The notes: generated by a model not told the origin, from the sequence alone. 27,896 bases of DNA from Candidatus Bathyarchaeota archaeon (GCA_005883695.1 VBBV01000122.1:1-27896); one strand, 5' to 3'. Shown: positions 16,268 to 23,715, numbered from the stretch's first letter. Translations and numbers: made by a program.

Positions 16268-17023
16268 CTCCTCTAAGTCCTCCTCCTCTTCCTTTTTCTT
16301 CGCTACAACCACAGCCTTCAAGGCCGCCTTATTGATCTTGACCTTGGAGGCAGGCAATGGCCTTCCATGTCCCGGACAGATAATCTCCGGACCCAAATCC
16401 AACACCCGTTTGACGCTCGCCTCGGTCTGAGAGATACTCTCCATCAGCAATGGCTCTACAAGTCGGCCTCGTCGAGCCCGCAAGAGATCGCCGACAATAG
16501 CCACACTAGGCTGGTTGAGAAAGAGCGTAACTGAACCTTTCGTATGTCCCGGCGTCCAGACCACAGACCCGTCCAAACCCACCCCGTCCAAAACCGACTC
16601 TTCATCAGCGCCCAGATCCACGTGCGCGGTCTGGAACTTGATGATACGAAACAGCTTCAACGACCAATATTCAAGCGTCGTCAGCTTTCTCACCATTCTT
16701 CCATAGAGGCTCCAAGCTCTCGGAGCCGATATCACCAGCGTCCCAGCCGCATAGGGCTTCTCGAAGGGATGAGAGGCCAGCTTAGCTCCGGTCTGCTTTT
16801 TCAAAGCGGCCGCACTTCCAATATGATCCAAGTGCCGGTGCGTCAACAATACAAGCTTCAAGTCCGAGGGTTTTCTTCCCAGCTTGGCAATAGTTTTGAG
16901 AATTCCCTTCTCACTACCAGGCAATCCGCTGTCTACTAACACCAATCCTTTGGAAGCTTCAACGAGGTATGTGTTAGCTGCTCTCGCTGGAACCCTGTAA
17001 ACCCCCTCTGCAACCTTGCGCAC
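16247..17023 (-). CDS. Metallo-beta-lactamase-fold hydrolase
   Basis: A 258-residue member of the MBL superfamily. The dinuclear zinc site is complete: H-x-H-x-D-H in THRHLDHIG, the His of TPGHTKGSV, the Asp of VGDLL, and the His of CPGHGRPL. It is closest in look to glyoxalase II-like or generic MBL hydrolases; no RNA-processing (beta-CASP) domain is present. The last 25 residues form a Lys/Glu-rich tail (KKKEEEEDLEEL) encoded opposite the sod 3' end. Start is GTG 17023. A TATA-like TTCTTAAATC lies about 110 bases upstream, so either the leader is long or another promoter is used. Substrate unknown. Confidence 0.85.
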   Translation of the reverse strand: MRKVAEGVYRVPARAANTYLVEASKGLVLVDSGLPGSEKGILKTIAKLGRKPSDLKLVLLTHRHLDHIGSAAALKKQTGAKLASHPFEKPYAAGTLVISAPRAWSLYGRMVRKLTTLEYWSLKLFRIIKFQTAHVDLGADEESVLDGVGLDGSVVWTPGHTKGSVTLFLNQPSVAIVGDLLRARRGRLVEPLLMESISQTEASVKRVLDLGPEIICPGHGRPLPASKVKINKAALKAVVVAKKKEEEEDLEELTSGLF

Positions 17024-17197
17024 TTACAGCAACATCCTTTCCCCGCAGTTCGAATCCAGTGTCTTCTCTCTAGAACCCGTTCGGCCCACGTCCTACATAG
17101 CTTCCACACTTGACCTGACCTAAGCTGATTTAAGAATGGTGAACCGATGGAAGGAGGTCCACGGTCCACTCTGACACGTTGAAAGAGTCCGTATCGG

Positions 17198-18268
17198 CTA
17201 GCGAGTATTGAGTTTCTCTATTTCCTCGACCTGCTGAAGAATCTCCGCTATGGAACAAGGCATTAGATCAGGCCTCCCCATATAGGCGGCCGCGGTAGCA
17301 TTCGCGAAAACTAGCCGTTCTCTATGTTCCAATCCCATACCCTGGGCAAAAATATCCCCCGCGTTCCATGCATCCCCCGCACCAGTGACCTTCAACGGAG
17401 TTGTACTGGCACACAAGGCTCGTTCTCTCTGGCCATCGATGAAAGTTGCAGAAAAACCTGCGGTGTGAAGATCGACCCGGACCCCGAGCATGCTGAAGAC
17501 GCTCGCAGCTTCAAAGAGAGGGTTCGCATCCTCGCCTTCAATCCCACCTGTCTCCTTTCTGACATCAGCCGCCAACTGCTGCAACTCGTTCTCGTTAACG
17601 CTCAAGACATCGACCAATCCCTGGGTGAGAACCCGCTCGTTAAGCTCCGGAATCTGACTCACCTTCGACGTCGGGTCTCCAGGGTCGAAGAACGTCACGG
17701 CCTTCCCCTCGTTCCTCGCGGTCTGAAACACTTGTTCAGCCAGCTCTGTCCCCTTCAGGTTCTGGTTCCAGTTGAAAACACAGACAAAATCAGCTTCCCG
17801 GATCAGCTGCATATCACTCTCGTTCAGTTTCTCTGGGCCGAAACTCACTAGGGACCCGGGATCGCTCGCCATGATGTTGACTCGTCTGCCCGAGTGCTCC
17901 GCCTCGAAGGCGAGAGTCCTCGAAAGCGTTCCCCTGCTGCTAACATGAGAGAGGTCTACCCCCTTCAGAAAATGACCTAGAGCCATCTCGCCGAACTCGT
18001 CTGTCTCGATAATCGGGACCACGTTGACCTCTAGGTTTGCGAGCTGGGCAGAAAAGTTGGACGCGTTCCCGCCCCTTCCGACAAGGTGCTTCCAGCCGAG
18101 GAGGTTCCCCCCTCCCCTTCCGGCCACATCAACCATTGCGCTAGCCATCTCGTCAAGTTTGCCTGGAAAAGCGAGAACATAGTCCAGATAGAAGTCGGGC
18201 ATCGCGACAACCTTGAACCCAGGCTTCTTCGCCAGTTTTTCCTTCAGCGCAGACTCGAGTCGTGACAC
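17198..18268 (-). CDS. PfkB/ribokinase-family sugar kinase
   Basis: A 356-residue kinase of the ribokinase superfamily. The N-terminal glycine-rich segment GRGGNASNFSAQLANLEV binds the sugar, and the C-terminal TGAGDAWNAGDIFAQGM box contains the anion hole and catalytic Asp. Between them lie DFVCVFNWNQN and VTFFDPGDPTSKV, typical of the alpha/beta core. It phosphorylates a sugar or nucleoside hydroxyl with ATP or another donor; the specific substrate cannot be read from motifs. Start is GTG 18268. It is divergent from the first Yip1-like gene, sharing an 87-base intergenic region. Confidence 0.86.
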   Translation of the reverse strand: MSRLESALKEKLAKKPGFKVVAMPDFYLDYVLAFPGKLDEMASAMVDVAGRGGGNLLGWKHLVGRGGNASNFSAQLANLEVNVVPIIETDEFGEMALGHFLKGVDLSHVSSRGTLSRTLAFEAEHSGRRVNIMASDPGSLVSFGPEKLNESDMQLIREADFVCVFNWNQNLKGTELAEQVFQTARNEGKAVTFFDPGDPTSKVSQIPELNERVLTQGLVDVLSVNENELQQLAADVRKETGGIEGEDANPLFEAASVFSMLGVRVDLHTAGFSATFIDGQRERALCASTTPLKVTGAGDAWNAGDIFAQGMGLEHRERLVFANATAAAYMGRPDLMPCSIAEILQQVEEIEKLNTR

Positions 18269-18307
18269 CTATCCGCCACCGGAACCCAGTGATATTTTCC
18301 TACTATT

Positions 18308-18317
18308 AGTTGATAAG
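18308..18317 (+). promoter_or_regulatory. Promoter element AGTTGATAAG of Yip1-like gene 1
   Basis: AGTTGATAAG, preceded by TATTTTCC at 18293-18300, lies 39 bases before the ATG at 18356. The same pair of motifs precedes the paralogue at 19011-19020 at almost the same distance. Confidence 0.4.
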
Positions 18318-18355
18318 GCTGGGCTAGAGGAGAACAATAGAAACGGCCTAGTCAA

Positions 18356-18922
18356 ATGTCGCAGGGACAAGAACGCGCCATAACCCGTCGCAAGATCCAA
18401 CAACTTGCCTTACGAATCTATCATACCGCAAGGTTCGACACGGAAACCATTCGTGAGCTCAAGGAGGACAGAACCGCAACCGGGCAGGCGGTCGCAGTCT
18501 TACTCCTCGTCGGACTATCATACGGACTCGGATTCAGCATCTTCAGTGGGCTTCAACACAGCAGCTTATCACTTGACTATCTGATCTCAAACACGTTGGC
18601 CAACATGATCATCACTGACTTCGCGGCCTTCATCTGGTCGGCAACAGTCTTCCTCGTCGGAACAAAACTGTTCCAAGGCAAAACAGGCTACTGGCAACTC
18701 GCCCGACCCTTATTCTTCTCCACAGCTCCAGGCATCCTCTTCATCCTTATCGCAATACCATTCTCACCCGTGGTAGTAACAACGGCTATCGTTGCCGCAG
18801 CATGGATCGTCTGGGGAGAATTCGTCGCCTTGAAGAGTGCGATGGGTTTCAACACGCAACGGACGCTCCTGACATCGGTTGTGGGCCTGCTAATCCTCGC
18901 TTTCATTCAGATGACGATCTAG
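18356..18922 (+). CDS. Yip1-like multispan membrane protein, paralogue 1
   Basis: A 188-residue integral membrane protein. It has a basic, soluble N-terminus of about 45 residues (RKIQQLALRIYHTARFDTETIRELKEDRTAT) and then five hydrophobic spans. The layout and the FRELRED-like box before helix 1 match archaeal Yip1-domain proteins, whose function is not established. It is clearly homologous to the next gene: shared features include the F-D-x-E-T-x-R-E-L start, G-T-x-L-F-x-x-x-x-x-Y-W-x-L-A-R-P and the C-terminal Q-x-x-L-T. Start is ATG 18356. The two paralogues have separate promoters. Confidence 0.72.
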   Translation: MSQGQERAITRRKIQQLALRIYHTARFDTETIRELKEDRTATGQAVAVLLLVGLSYGLGFSIFSGLQHSSLSLDYLISNTLANMIITDFAAFIWSATVFLVGTKLFQGKTGYWQLARPLFFSTAPGILFILIAIPFSPVVVTTAIVAAAWIVWGEFVALKSAMGFNTQRTLLTSVVGLLILAFIQMTI

Positions 18923-19010
18923 CCATCAGTTCGGAGAAACCATCAGCATGATCGTGCACAGTAGATCTTCCCAAGGGAACACGAAGGCGACAAAGAGCTA
19001 TTTTCCCATG

Positions 19011-19020
19011 AGTTGATAAG
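19011..19020 (+). promoter_or_regulatory. Promoter element AGTTGATAAG of Yip1-like gene 2
   Basis: AGTTGATAAG lies 38 bases before ATG 19058, preceded by TATTTTCCC from 18999. It is conserved with the element upstream of paralogue 1, so the duplication carried the promoter or both respond to the same factor. Confidence 0.4.
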
Positions 19021-19057
19021 TGTCGGGACAACAAGATACGAGAAAAAGGAACCCTGA

Positions 19058-19630
19058 ATGATGACCTGGCCCTTTGCTACCAGACAAGACCTCAACCTCA
19101 AAAGGATGGTATCCCGAATGTTTAAGGCAGCACGACTCGACGGTGATACCTTCAGAGAACTGAGAGATGATGCAAGCACCACTGTTCAGTCGGTCTCTCT
19201 TGTAGTGATAATCGGGCTATGCTTCGGTGCAGGTTTGGGCTTCTTCGGCTTTTTCGTCGCCGGAATATCTGTCCTTGACCTGTTCACAATCACCATGATA
19301 GGTTTGTTCTCCGGCATCATCATTGCCTTTGTCTGGTCAGGCACAACCTTCCTGATCGTCACGAAACTCTTCCGGCGAACAATGAGTTACTGGGGGCTCG
19401 CGCGTCCCTTTTTCTTCTCATGGACACCAGGGCTTCTGTTCATCTTAATATCTAGTCCTATCCCCGTAATTTCCGAAATCATCCGGGCCGCGGGAACCGC
19501 TTGGATAGGAGTAGCAAGTGTGTTCGCAGTCAAGCATGCTGCAGGATTTAGCGTTCAGCAGAGCATGCTAACGTTCATCATTGGCGTATTAGTCCTAATC
19601 TTCATCCAGTCCCTCGTTCCATTGAATTGA
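19058..19630 (+). CDS. Yip1-like multispan membrane protein, paralogue 2
   Basis: A 190-residue tandem paralogue of the previous gene. The N-terminal cytoplasmic part (RMVSRMFKAARLDGDTFRELRDDAST) leads into five hydrophobic spans, with SYWGLARPFFFSWTPGLLFIL aligning to the same region of paralogue 1. The hydrophobic core is well kept while loops differ, as expected of an old duplication retained for function. Start is ATG 19058, with a second ATG directly after it. Function unknown; membrane location is certain. Confidence 0.72.
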   Translation: MMTWPFATRQDLNLKRMVSRMFKAARLDGDTFRELRDDASTTVQSVSLVVIIGLCFGAGLGFFGFFVAGISVLDLFTITMIGLFSGIIIAFVWSGTTFLIVTKLFRRTMSYWGLARPFFFSWTPGLLFILISSPIPVISEIIRAAGTAWIGVASVFAVKHAAGFSVQQSMLTFIIGVLVLIFIQSLVPLN

Positions 19631-19640
19631 CTCAACACGA

Positions 19641-19650
19641 GTATATCTTT
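19641..19650 (+). promoter_or_regulatory. TATA-like box downstream of paralogue 2
   Basis: GTATATCTTT is a good archaeal box A with no annotated gene behind it except a 24-codon frame beginning 35 bases downstream at 19680. Confidence 0.35.
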
Positions 19651-19679
19651 TCGTCCCTGTAACATCGTATTAACACCTG

Positions 19680-19754
19680 ATGACCAAGGATAGGAACTCC
19701 GAACCGGAAAAATTCATCTTAGTGCTTAACTCCCAGAGTGCGGAGATGCGGTAG
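19680..19754 (+). CDS. Possible leaderless 24-residue micro-ORF
   Basis: ATG 19680 to TAG encodes MTKDRNSEPEKFILVLNSQS plus AEMR. It begins where a leaderless transcript from the TATA box at 19641-19650 would start, which is the only positive evidence. Its 3' end runs antisense to the zinc-finger gene. It could instead be the start of a non-coding RNA. Confidence 0.22.
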   Translation: MTKDRNSEPEKFILVLNSQSAEMR

Positions 19755-19917
19755 CCCTTGGAGCAGAGGCCCTATACTTACTGAAAATCTCCATGGCTGG
19801 ATCTTTAGTCATATCATGGTCCTTGTAGAGATGGTCTTGCAGTTCGTAATAGGTTGCGAATGTCCTTTCGATACCCTTCACCGCGCAAACAAAGCAGAGA
19901 ATCTTATCCTGAACCAT
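19726..19917 (-). CDS. Small C2H2 zinc-finger protein
   Basis: A 63-residue protein with one finger: C-x2-C in LCFVCAVKG, then about eighteen residues, then H-x4-H in LQDHLYKDH. The aromatic and leucine positions between (F, Y, L) fit a classical C2H2 fold. Such single-finger proteins are common in archaea and are thought to bind nucleic acid or proteins, but few have been studied. The last 15 residues are disordered (Ser/Ala/Pro). Start is ATG 19917; a TATA-like TTTTATCC at 19963-19970 lies upstream. It is divergent from the HD phosphohydrolase gene, which may hint at co-regulation. Confidence 0.62.
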   Translation of the reverse strand: MVQDKILCFVCAVKGIERTFATYYELQDHLYKDHDMTKDPAMEIFSKYRASAPRATASPHSGS

Positions 19918-19982
19918 TTCTCAGACACGATTCCTGATCGAATGAATTACTTCCAGCCACCTGGATAAAAAGAGACTCTATC

Positions 19983-19993
19983 AATATCTAAAT
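19983..19993 (+). promoter_or_regulatory. TATA-like box of the HD phosphohydrolase operon
   Basis: AATATCTAAAT is centred about 32 bases before GTG 20019, fitting a leaderless or very short-leader mRNA. Confidence 0.4.
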
Positions 19994-20018
19994 GAGAAGT
20001 TAACTACGTCGCGCTACG

Positions 20019-21299
20019 GTGGAAACCGAGCAAAGAAAGTTGACCGACAAGTCTGGGGGCTTCATCAAAGATCCCATTCATGGCTATGTCAGGATCAGCC
20101 GGTCTGAGAGATCAGTGATCGACACTGAACCCCTTCAAAGACTCAGGCGCATACGCCAACTTGCCGGTTCAGAATTCGTCTACCCGGCCGCAAACCATAC
20201 ACGGTTCGAGCACGCTATAGGCGCGATGCACCTAGCAGGCGCTCTGTCAGAGACACTGCCAATAGATCTCTCTCAGCACCAGCAGAGACAACTGCGCCTG
20301 GCCGCGCTACTTCACGACATTGGACACGGTCCCTTCTCACACGTGTTCGAGCCGCTGATGGCAAAATACCTTGGCAAGAATCACGAGGACTTTGTGCCAT
20401 GGCTTGTAAACCAGACCGAAATAGCTGAACGGCTTGAGGCCGCAGGATTCAACGCGAAGACTTTGGGTCGATTGGCGATTGGAAAACTGAGAGATAAGAA
20501 GCGTCCATACCTAGACCAGATAATCAGTGGTGGCGTCGACGTTGACAAGATGGACTACATCGTTAGGGATTCCTTTCACACGGGAGCCGGATATGGCTCA
20601 ATCGACGTTCATCGCCTCCTGTACACGATGGATATTATAGATGGCAATCTTTCAGTTGATGGAACAGCCGTAGCAACACTCGAGAGCTTCCTCCTTGCAC
20701 GATTCGAATCTTTTCGGACCATATATTTCCACAGGGCGTCTAGAGCGGTTCAGATAATGATGGTCAAAGCCCTGGAGGCGGCTAGAAATGAGCTCCACCT
20801 ATTGGATTTTGATGGACCCGAAGATTACCTCAAACTTGATGATTACAAGGTATGGACCGAGCTGAAGGAGTGTAAGAAGTCCAAGAAGATCATGAATGAC
20901 TTGGAGGCTAGGAGGCTCTTGAAATGCGCGTACGAACGGACCCTGTTTTCCAGTGAAGCGCTAGTTTCCAACCTGTTTTCAAGCGCAGACGTTCGAGCAG
21001 ATATTGAAAGACAGATTGCCCGGAAGGCGAGGATTGCAGAGGAGGACGTGATCATCGACGTGCCTACCTTGCCATCAGTCCCTTACCAGCAGACTGCAGA
21101 TATGCAGCCCATGGATGTACCCGTCTTCAAGCGCGTTCCTTTGGGAAAGAAACAGATTGTTCCTTTAGCCGAGGTTTCGAGGATCGTCGGAGTTCTCCAG
21201 ACTTTCATGAAAATGGTAAGAGTCTACACAGGAGAGGCCTACCGTCCTAGAGTCGAATTGGCAGCGCACCAGATCCTAGGGGACGCCCAAAGTTCATGA
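20019..21299 (+). CDS. HD-domain phosphohydrolase (dNTPase/SAMHD1-like)
   Basis: A 426-residue protein of the COG1078 type, related to dGTP triphosphohydrolases and SAMHD1. It opens with GGFIKDPIHGYVRIS and PLQRLRRIRQLAGSEFVYP, then carries the HD metal site: His in TRFEHAIGAMHLA, H-D in ALLHDIGHGPFSH, and Asp in VDKMDYIVRDSFHTGAGYG. Such enzymes cleave dNTPs to nucleoside and triphosphate, setting dNTP pools and sometimes starving phages; the actual substrate is not visible. Start is GTG 20019. Its stop overlaps the next gene's start (ATGA), so the two are translationally coupled. Confidence 0.9.
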   Translation: METEQRKLTDKSGGFIKDPIHGYVRISRSERSVIDTEPLQRLRRIRQLAGSEFVYPAANHTRFEHAIGAMHLAGALSETLPIDLSQHQQRQLRLAALLHDIGHGPFSHVFEPLMAKYLGKNHEDFVPWLVNQTEIAERLEAAGFNAKTLGRLAIGKLRDKKRPYLDQIISGGVDVDKMDYIVRDSFHTGAGYGSIDVHRLLYTMDIIDGNLSVDGTAVATLESFLLARFESFRTIYFHRASRAVQIMMVKALEAARNELHLLDFDGPEDYLKLDDYKVWTELKECKKSKKIMNDLEARRLLKCAYERTLFSSEALVSNLFSSADVRADIERQIARKARIAEEDVIIDVPTLPSVPYQQTADMQPMDVPVFKRVPLGKKQIVPLAEVSRIVGVLQTFMKMVRVYTGEAYRPRVELAAHQILGDAQSS

Positions 21300-21610
21300 A
21301 AGACAGCCCGCTGATGCTGATTCGCGCGCCTAATCCTGTCACTTCCTCGGAATTCTACAAGTTACATCAGCACTTTATTTCAACCCCTGAATTGACTTTG
21401 ATATCCCGAGAAACCGTGGTGTCAATCCTGCCCAAGTTCATGCAAACACTTGACGACGTAATTTATCGGGAGCTGGAGAAGATGGCGAAACGGAGAGGAA
21501 TAACGATCCAAGAATTAATCAGGGCGGTTATAGTACCGGAGTGGATCAACGGACACAACGGCGGGGACGCAAGGGATCCTCCCGCGACCAAGCTGAATAA
21601 TTGGCGCTAG
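21296..21610 (+). CDS. Small ribbon-helix-helix-like protein coupled to the HD gene
   Basis: A 104-residue protein starting at ATG 21296 within the ATGA overlap. Residues around 50-82 (LDDVIYRELEKMAKRRGITIQELIRAVIVPEWI) have the beta-helix-helix pattern of RHH DNA-binding domains: a short strand, an amphipathic helix, G-I-T/S, then a second helix. The first 45 residues are unrecognised and the C-terminus looks disordered. It may be an autoregulator of the operon or a partner of the phosphohydrolase. I do not recognise a named family. The coupling makes it very likely a real gene. Confidence 0.6.
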   Translation: MKDSPLMLIRAPNPVTSSEFYKLHQHFISTPELTLISRETVVSILPKFMQTLDDVIYRELEKMAKRRGITIQELIRAVIVPEWINGHNGGDARDPPATKLNNWR

Positions 21611-21727
21611 TTTCTACGAAGCCTAGAGCCAACACTCCAGGCGAAACCACACGCGACTGACAACACGTCAAAACGTCTTCTTTCCTATTAAAGAATCGCG
21701 GAAAGCAACGACTAGGTCGCGTTGTTA

Positions 21728-21761
21728 CAGAGAGGATAACGCCAGCCTAATCTCTGTTTTT
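21728..21761 (+). terminator. Hairpin followed by T-run
   Basis: CAGAGA (21728-21733) and TCTCTG (21751-21756) close a 17-base loop and are followed directly by TTTTT. It lies about 120 bases past the HD/RHH operon and could terminate it, though the stem is short. Confidence 0.35.
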
Positions 21762-21774
21762 CTCAGTGAGAAAG

Positions 21775-21855
21775 ATGTCGAAAAGTAAGCCAACATACTC
21801 GACTACTGTGCAAAACATTCTCTCAATGATTACCCGCAGGATGACGATTCGATGA
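21775..21855 (+). CDS. Possible 26-residue micro-ORF, upstream member of an overlapping pair
   Basis: ATG 21775 encodes a basic peptide, MSKSKPTYSTTVQNILSMIT followed by RRMTIR, and ends at TGA 21853-21855. That stop overlaps the ATG of the next micro-ORF (ATGA). A stop-start overlap like this is typical of coupled genes in this window, which is the main argument for reality. Confidence 0.28.
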   Translation: MSKSKPTYSTTVQNILSMITRRMTIR

Positions 21856-21944
21856 GCGTTGAGAGGTTGGATGATACTGTGGCGGCGATTGCCTTCGCTG
21901 CTACAGTAATCACCATCGCACTAGGTTTCCTCCTCAATCTTTAG
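21852..21944 (+). CDS. Possible 30-residue single-span membrane peptide
   Basis: ATG 21852 encodes MSVERLDDTVAAIAFAAT followed by VITIALGFLLNL. A short charged head is followed by an uninterrupted hydrophobic segment of about 20 residues, enough for one membrane span. The start overlaps the stop of the preceding micro-ORF. Its end overlaps by 11 bases the 3' end of the convergent gene at 21934. No family recognised. Confidence 0.38.
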   Translation: MSVERLDDTVAAIAFAATVITIALGFLLNL

Positions 21945-22287
21945 AGGAAGCTGTGTCGGTACCTGGCTCAGATCTAGCCTTGTCAAAGAGGCTCGCGTAG
22001 AGGCGCAGTGCCTCACCTTCTGGGAGTTTTGTGTTTATCGATACTATGCTCATCTTGTTGTAGATTGCCGCAACCCTCTCCGATAGGGCCCTCGCGGCGA
22101 TCAGGTATTTCCCTCCGAGGAGAACAGAAGAGGTCCCTGCTCCTCCCTCGCGCAACCCCGGGGTCGAGACGGCCAAAGTGCCGATTTTGATTGTATCTTC
22201 GTAGAAGAACGCCAAGACCGCGTTTTCCATCGGAAGGATGCTCACCTTGTGGACCGCGCCGTTCCTTTCCAGACTTGCTTCGAGCAA
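21934..22287 (-). CDS. Small protein resembling proteasome assembly chaperone PAC3/PAC4
   Basis: A 117-residue protein. The pattern is a strand-rich N-half (VHKVSILPMENAVLAFFYEDTIKIGTLAVSTPG), then SSVLLGGKYLIAARALSERVAA with a helix, then KMSIVSINTKL and a final helix EGEALRLYASLFDKA. It resembles the K-x-G-T-L and V-L-L-G...A...L...V layout of PAC3/PAC4 subunits, small chaperones that help build 20S proteasome alpha rings. This is recognition by pattern, not an alignment. The next gene upstream on the same strand is PAC2-family, which supports the idea. The only available start is TTG 22287. Confidence 0.5.
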   Translation of the reverse strand: MLEASLERNGAVHKVSILPMENAVLAFFYEDTIKIGTLAVSTPGLREGGAGTSSVLLGGKYLIAARALSERVAAIYNKMSIVSINTKLPEGEALRLYASLFDKARSEPGTDTASSKD

Positions 22288-22389
22288 ATCTCCTTCAACT
22301 AACTCCTTGTATTCTCCTGTTACGAAATTGAAGGAAACGGGGGAGTTGCCTCAAGACTAGCCTGCAAATTAGGGGAGACATTTTCTCGG

Positions 22390-23178
22390 CTAGGTAATGT
22401 AGCGATCCTTACCTTCCTCAGGCTTCTCCTCGCCCTCCTTGGACTCTTCAACTTCCGCGTGTCTGAAACGTTCCATCTTCTTGCGCATGTCCTCAATCTC
22501 GGTATCCAGCTCCTTCAAATCCACTGGGATACTTACGAGACCGGTCAACATTTGAATGACAGCCCTCGCTGCCTCCAAATCCGGGTAAGCGCCTGTTGTC
22601 GCTCCCAAGAGGCCCGCGCACGATAGATTGCGCTGCCGGCCTATTCCAAGAATCACGCCCGCGGCTCCTGTGACTGCGCCGCCCTTTGCAAGCTTTGCTC
22701 CCATTTTCCTCAAACGTTCTCCGAGCGCAGCTTCTCCAACAACAGCATATACAGCTCCGACGTCGTTTCCGGAGCGTGTCCCGTATCCACCCATCGTGTA
22801 GACGGCCTTGCATCCAAATCGTTGGGCAAAGTCGAGAACGATGCTTGCGACTTCATACTGTCCTGTTACGCTTGGCTGGGCGTCTCCTGTGAGGAGGATG
22901 ACGTTGGGGTCTCGCTCACCGTAACCGTAGAATTCGTATCGTGGGAGAGAGTATGTCCCATCTTCTGAGATGTTGATGCCGAGGTTGCCGTCGGGAAACA
23001 GTAGGTAACTGGAGTATAGTTCGCCTATTTTCTTGGGTTTGAGTTTTTCGATGAAATAGTCGGCCGCGACCTTTCCTACGTAGCCGAGACCAGGAAGGCC
23101 TTGAATCAGAACGGGTTCCTTTAGTTCGACTTGTGCAAGCTCATGTATCCTAGTGTCGCCGAGCGTTTGAGAAGCCAT
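22390..23178 (-). CDS. PAC2-family protein (proteasome assembly chaperone-like)
   Basis: A 262-residue PAC2-domain protein. Family marks are VLIQGLPGLGYVGKVAADYFI at residues 23-43, the glycine-rich core VILLTGDAQPS, VYTMGGYGTR, and AAGVILGIGRQRNLSCAGLLGATTG. Archaeal relatives such as PbaB bind the 20S proteasome through a C-terminal hydrophobic-Tyr-X tail. Here the chain ends D-R-Y-I-T, so the Tyr is one place too far from the end for a strict HbYX motif. A charged coiled-coil-like stretch (KELDTEIEDMRKKMERFRH) precedes an acidic tail. Start is ATG 23178 with a TATA-like box about 39 bases upstream. Confidence 0.85.
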   Translation of the reverse strand: MASQTLGDTRIHELAQVELKEPVLIQGLPGLGYVGKVAADYFIEKLKPKKIGELYSSYLLFPDGNLGINISEDGTYSLPRYEFYGYGERDPNVILLTGDAQPSVTGQYEVASIVLDFAQRFGCKAVYTMGGYGTRSGNDVGAVYAVVGEAALGERLRKMGAKLAKGGAVTGAAGVILGIGRQRNLSCAGLLGATTGAYPDLEAARAVIQMLTGLVSIPVDLKELDTEIEDMRKKMERFRHAEVEESKEGEEKPEEGKDRYIT

Positions 23179-23211
23179 GAAGCAACGCTTTCGGGCTCTC
23201 GCGGGCTTTGT

Positions 23212-23222
23212 GGCTTATAGTT
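23212..23222 (-). promoter_or_regulatory. TATA-like box of the PAC2-family gene
   Basis: Minus-strand AACTATAAGCC lies about 39 bases before ATG 23178, giving a predicted leader of about a dozen bases. Confidence 0.4.
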
Positions 23223-23303
23223 ATTTCGCAAAGCTCTGCCCAAGACCGGGTCGCGGGCTCGAATCTTTGCTCGTTCGACCGATTCCTCAAGGGAAGGAAT
23301 GGG

Positions 23304-23588
23304 CTAATGTTCGCCCTTCATCGTGGAACCTGATGGGACCAGAGCCTTCAGCTGCGTGTTTGCTCTCAAGAGTTCCCCAGTGACAACATAGTACGCTCTG
23401 CTTCCCAGCGGCAGGAATTTCAAAGCCTTCGATAATTGTTTGATGTATATCTTGAGTTCTTGTGGGTCGTGCCGTTGTCGAGGCTGGGCACTATGCGTTT
23501 CAAACTCTTCGCCAGGAGACTTGATTGTGAGCCATTCCTTCCTTCTCGGCACGCCTAATTCATCTACGGGTTCCTTCATCATAATCAC
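23304..23588 (-). CDS. Small hypothetical protein
   Basis: A protein of up to 94 residues with no family I recognise. Visible are a charged N-terminus (KEPVDELGVPRRKEWLTIKS), a central helix (PQELKIYIKQLSKALKFLPL) and a second amphipathic segment (SRAYYVVTGELLRANTQLKAL). The GTG at 23588 is followed two codons later by ATG-ATG, which is the more likely start. The composition looks like a folded soluble protein and nothing competes on the other strand. It could be a small adaptor or a DNA-associated protein; this is not decided by the sequence. Confidence 0.45.
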   Translation of the reverse strand: MIMMKEPVDELGVPRRKEWLTIKSPGEEFETHSAQPRQRHDPQELKIYIKQLSKALKFLPLGSRAYYVVTGELLRANTQLKALVPSGSTMKGEH

Positions 23589-23715
23589 GCGTAATGAGTA
23601 TTCTGTATCTGAAACACTGGCTGTACCGGAATGATTTGGAACCCTTACGGGGTATTAGAGAAGGGGGATCAAAATTCCTCCACGGACTGATGACAACATT
23701 TTTGCAGAGGGAGAG

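Noticed and set aside
16936..17169. Minus-strand 77-codon frame covering the hydrolase 5' end
   Set aside because: It is a shifted frame over the hydrolase start with Cys/Arg-rich composition and no recognisable domain.
17024..17197. GTTCGAATCC upstream of the hydrolase, possible tRNA
   Set aside because: Flanking bases do not form a T-stem, and no cloverleaf fits.
23235..23275. T-arm-like GGGTCGCGGGCTCGAATC, suggestive of a tRNA
   Set aside because: The T-stem does not pair and no acceptor or anticodon stem can be drawn on either side.
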